Assembly (NCBI GenBank): GCA_003175695.1
Contig: PSRA01000230.1
Coordinates: forward strand, 1-42,249
Length of the DNA: 42,249 nt
Direction of reading: 5' to 3'
DNA from: Bacteroidota bacterium
GTDB lineage: Bacteria > Bacteroidota > Bacteroidia > Chitinophagales > Chitinophagaceae
The translations under genes were made by a program, and so were the position numbers. A model generated the notes under the pieces. That model was not told the origin of the DNA. It worked only from the letters and a program-made list of their open reading frames with translations, and did no database searches. Below, piece after piece: positions 40,608 through 42,249 of the stretch; the stretch's first letter is position 1, and each line of letters begins with the position of its first letter.

Positions 40608-40891
40608 TTGCCGCCTTGTAACAGTCGGTTCCATTGCTGCTCTACCTTGTCAAGTTTGGGAATACGAGGACCTTGTGGAACGCCCTTGGGCCAGCCACGG
40701 CGGGCGGTCTTGGGAACCAAATTCCATACTCTCAACATATTACACATATGGTTATATGTGACGCCGAAATACCATGCCAGTTCTGGCTTGGTAAGCCCAT
40801 TAGATATAAGCCATCTTGCTTCGGCCTCTTTATCCTTGAGTGGAATGCGATCAGACTTCCAATAATACCTATTGCTGTTCACTCTCACCAT
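40604..40891 (-). CDS. Helix-turn-helix protein
   Basis: From ATG 40891 (AGGAGCACCTTG upstream) this is a 95-residue basic protein. The HTH is LTKPELAWYFGVTYNHMCNM, typical of resolvase- or sigma-like recognition units in small phage regulators. The C-terminus is Lys/Gly/Pro-rich. It overlaps the preceding gene by 23 bases, so it is co-expressed. It may control early or late promoters; the target is unknown. Confidence 0.65.
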   Translation of the reverse strand: MVRVNSNRYYWKSDRIPLKDKEAEARWLISNGLTKPELAWYFGVTYNHMCNMLRVWNLVPKTARRGWPKGVPQGPRIPKLDKVEQQWNRLLQGGK

Positions 40892-41690
40892 CAAGGTGCT
40901 CCTTTATCATCTCGAGGCCCGCAAGCGCCGCTTGTCTGCGCACATCGTGTTCATTCTCTGCAATCTCTTTCAAAAAGTCAACCATGGCCTTTTGGACATC
41001 TGGATTTGCAATGATAAAGTGATCTATATTGAACCGCCCTTTGATGAATATCTTCCACTGTTTACCAGCATCGTCAGGTAGATCAGATGTATTGTCTGGA
41101 TGATGCTCCCAGTCAAGCTTCTCATTCTCCTCAGATTGCCGCACCATCTCGGCATATCGGGCAAGCATCTTCTGATGCTCCTCATCCTCATGTTGATCAC
41201 GAAGCCTTATTTGAAATCGATAGGCTTTTTCAATAGCTGCCTGTATGTCATATCCAGATGCTAGCATCTCTTCGTAGTCAAGCATGTCCATGTGGGGCGG
41301 GCGACCAGCACGATCCCATTCAATTGCCAATCTATGACGCTCATGGTGCCACTCTGAAACCCTATCGTAGATTTCGTCCCGCTGTGGGACGCCAACTGGA
41401 GGGTTCATCGCATAGCGTAGCGACCTAGGTGTAGATCCTTTATTCGCAAACTGCGTATACTTATGCTGTCTTAATTGTTCATAAAGCTCTCGATCACGCC
41501 CGGCTGGCATTGGTCCACTATCACCATTAGGCCATAGTGCATCTGGATACAATCGTCCTTGCCTTACCTTATAGACAACGCCTGTAGATACGTGGAATTT
41601 AATAGAAATCTCAAATACAGGCACACCCCGCCACATCATATCCTTCATCTCAGTTGCATCCAATAACTTTATAACCGATTTACCTGCCAT
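40869..41690 (-). CDS. Early protein with N-terminal HTH
   Basis: From ATG 41690 (GGAGGCAATC upstream) this is a 273-residue protein, the first of the minus operon behind the strong promoter. The N-terminus is HTH-like (MMWRGVPVFEISIKFHVSTG, VVYKVRQGRLYPD). The rest is charged and helical, ending with AGLEMIKEHLDGESEQQ. It may be a regulator of the phage cycle or a terminase-like DNA-recognition protein; HTH plus long helical tail fits both. A copy of the 17-bp palindrome (41375-41391) lies in the gene. Confidence 0.6.
   Translation of the reverse strand: MAGKSVIKLLDATEMKDMMWRGVPVFEISIKFHVSTGVVYKVRQGRLYPDALWPNGDSGPMPAGRDRELYEQLRQHKYTQFANKGSTPRSLRYAMNPPVGVPQRDEIYDRVSEWHHERHRLAIEWDRAGRPPHMDMLDYEEMLASGYDIQAAIEKAYRFQIRLRDQHEDEEHQKMLARYAEMVRQSEENEKLDWEHHPDNTSDLPDDAGKQWKIFIKGRFNIDHFIIANPDVQKAMVDFLKEIAENEHDVRRQAALAGLEMIKEHLDGESEQQ
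41375..41391. repeat. 17-bp palindrome, copy 6 (CGTCCC-GCTGT-GGGACG)
   Basis: Exact arms CGTCCC and GGGACG inside the first early gene, in a third context (minus strand, encoding VPQRDE). Confidence 0.85.
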
Positions 41691-41717
41691 GATTGCCTCC
41701 AGATGTATGATGCCAGT

Positions 41718-41747
41718 ATTATGCATTCATCCATCCATGTATGTCAA
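41718..41747 (-). promoter_or_regulatory. Strong minus-strand early promoter
   Basis: TTGACA (41747-41742) and CATAAT (41723-41718) are 18 bases apart. Transcription would begin near 41711, just ahead of the first early gene, and probably reads the whole minus block. Confidence 0.75.
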
Positions 41748-41830
41748 GCCCCCCACCCCCATTGCCCCGCTCCCCACTACTCCCCACTATATAGTAAAAA
41801 AATATATAATTTCTTTGTAGAATACAGAAG

Positions 41831-41880
41831 GTGTACCATTCGTACACAGGCCCCCCGTTCTGTTACACATGTACACATGA
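41831..41880. promoter_or_regulatory. Operator-like inverted repeats in the divergent region
   Basis: GTGTAC-N5-GTACAC (41831-41847) is a perfect inverted repeat. About 20 bases on, TTACACATGTACACATG holds the same GTACAC half-site and CATGT-AC-ACATG. An AT-rich stretch (41787-41820) lies next to it. The placing between two divergent promoters suggests repressor or activator binding. Confidence 0.5.
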
Positions 41881-41898
41881 ATGATTGATCGCGTGCTC

Positions 41899-41927
41899 TT
41901 GACATCTCATCCAATCCCCAATATATA
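41899..41927 (+). promoter_or_regulatory. Strong plus-strand promoter
   Basis: TTGACA (41899-41904) and TATATA (41922-41927) are exactly 17 bases apart. The start site near 41934 precedes AGAGG and ATG 41951. Confidence 0.75.
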
Positions 41928-41950
41928 CAACACATAAAGCAGAGGTCCAC

Positions 41951-42133
41951 ATGTTTCCAGCTGTCGTGCCCCCTCTAGGCTTCTCCTGCGCCGATCTCTG
42001 GGACCGTCGCCGAAGGAGTGCAAAGGTAAACAGACAGTTGGCCATGCTGACCTCTGCAATTGCTGCCACTGAAGAAGCAGCAAACAAGGCCCCGGGAGAG
42101 CTCGCGTCTAACAGCGAGAATAAAGATGCCTAG
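41951..42133 (+). CDS. Hypothetical small protein, first of the right-hand operon
   Basis: This 60-residue protein (LWDRRRRSAKVNRQLAML, then an Ala-rich helical end) has a good promoter and AGAGG ribosome site upstream. It is the first gene of the plus-strand operon that leaves the window. It overlaps the next gene by 8 bases. No family recognised. Confidence 0.6.
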   Translation: MFPAVVPPLGFSCADLWDRRRRSAKVNRQLAMLTSAIAATEEAANKAPGELASNSENKDA

Positions 42134-42249
42134 ATGGCGCAAGGGAGATCCATACTACATCCACCCTAACCCTGATGTATTGTGTGGTATAGCCGCCATA
42201 GCTACATACCTGGGAAAAAGCTACAATACGGTAGATGCATGGATAAAGA
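42126..42249 (+). CDS. HTH protein, 3' end cut by window
   Basis: 41 residues are visible from ATG 42126. They start PRWRKGDPYYIHPNPDVL and continue with an HTH-like CGIAAIATYLGKSYNTVDAW. It overlaps the previous gene by 8 bases. This could be a regulator or the DNA-binding N-terminus of a small terminase, which is otherwise missing from the window. The remaining sequence is needed to decide. Confidence 0.55.
   Translation, partial: MPRWRKGDPYYIHPNPDVLCGIAAIATYLGKSYNTVDAWIK

Noticed and set aside
1-42249. Circular genome with ends joining in this window
   Set aside because: Joining the last and first bases puts the cut HTH gene out of frame with the cut gene at position 1, and no terminal repeat was noticed.
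1-42249. tRNA genes, integrase, transposase or insertion sequences
   Set aside because: None was recognised on either strand by reading; absence is not proven without a dedicated search.

Overview
The window is a densely packed 42-kb piece of a tailed double-stranded DNA phage, probably a podovirus (short-tailed). It has a terminase large subunit, a portal of about 700 residues, an N4-gp56-like major capsid protein, connector and nozzle-like tail proteins, a tail fibre, and three large proteins that resemble an ejection (internal virion) set. Genes overlap by 1-20 bases almost everywhere, and no integrase, transposase, tRNA or CRISPR array was seen. A lipoprotein with a lipobox and a T4-type lysozyme suggest a Gram-negative host, but the host cannot be named from the sequence. 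Both window ends cut genes, and joining the two ends does not give one continuous reading frame, so the window is an excerpt.

Layout. Positions 1-25187 (plus strand) are the late virion block: a cut possible receptor-binding protein, a zincin-like protein, a lipoprotein, TerL, portal, scaffold-like protein, capsid, small head or neck proteins, a duplicated Pro/Trp-rich tail protein, connector, nozzle, tail fibre, a GNAT-like protein and the ejection-like proteins. Positions 25169-41690 (minus strand) are the early and metabolic block. Read in the direction of transcription it has small regulators and hypothetical proteins (41.7-36.5 kb), a lysozyme and a beta-helix protein (36.5-35.3 kb), a recombination group (Cas4/RecB-like nuclease, Sak4-like ATPase, ssDNA-binding candidate; 35-32 kb), a ParB-methyltransferase fusion (31.4 kb), and a replication group (30-25 kb). 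Positions 41727-41950 are a divergent control region with two good sigma70-type promoters and inverted repeats. A new plus-strand operon starts at 41951 and runs off the end.

Most notable points. (1) The family A DNA polymerase is split exactly before motif A into a UDG-exonuclease-thumb protein and a palm/fingers protein, with two unrelated genes between them; motif C reads HDS, not HDE. (2) Six copies of the 17-bp palindrome CGTCCCnCnGnGGGACG are dispersed through the window, five of them inside genes and in more than one reading frame, so the conservation is at DNA level. The phage encodes a ParB-type protein that is a candidate to bind them; this is a hypothesis. (3) Several real-looking genes are below 60 codons, including two membrane micro-proteins of 31 and 26 residues. 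No single-subunit RNA polymerase, clear primase or identified small terminase is visible, so early transcription probably uses host RNA polymerase unless such genes lie outside the window.
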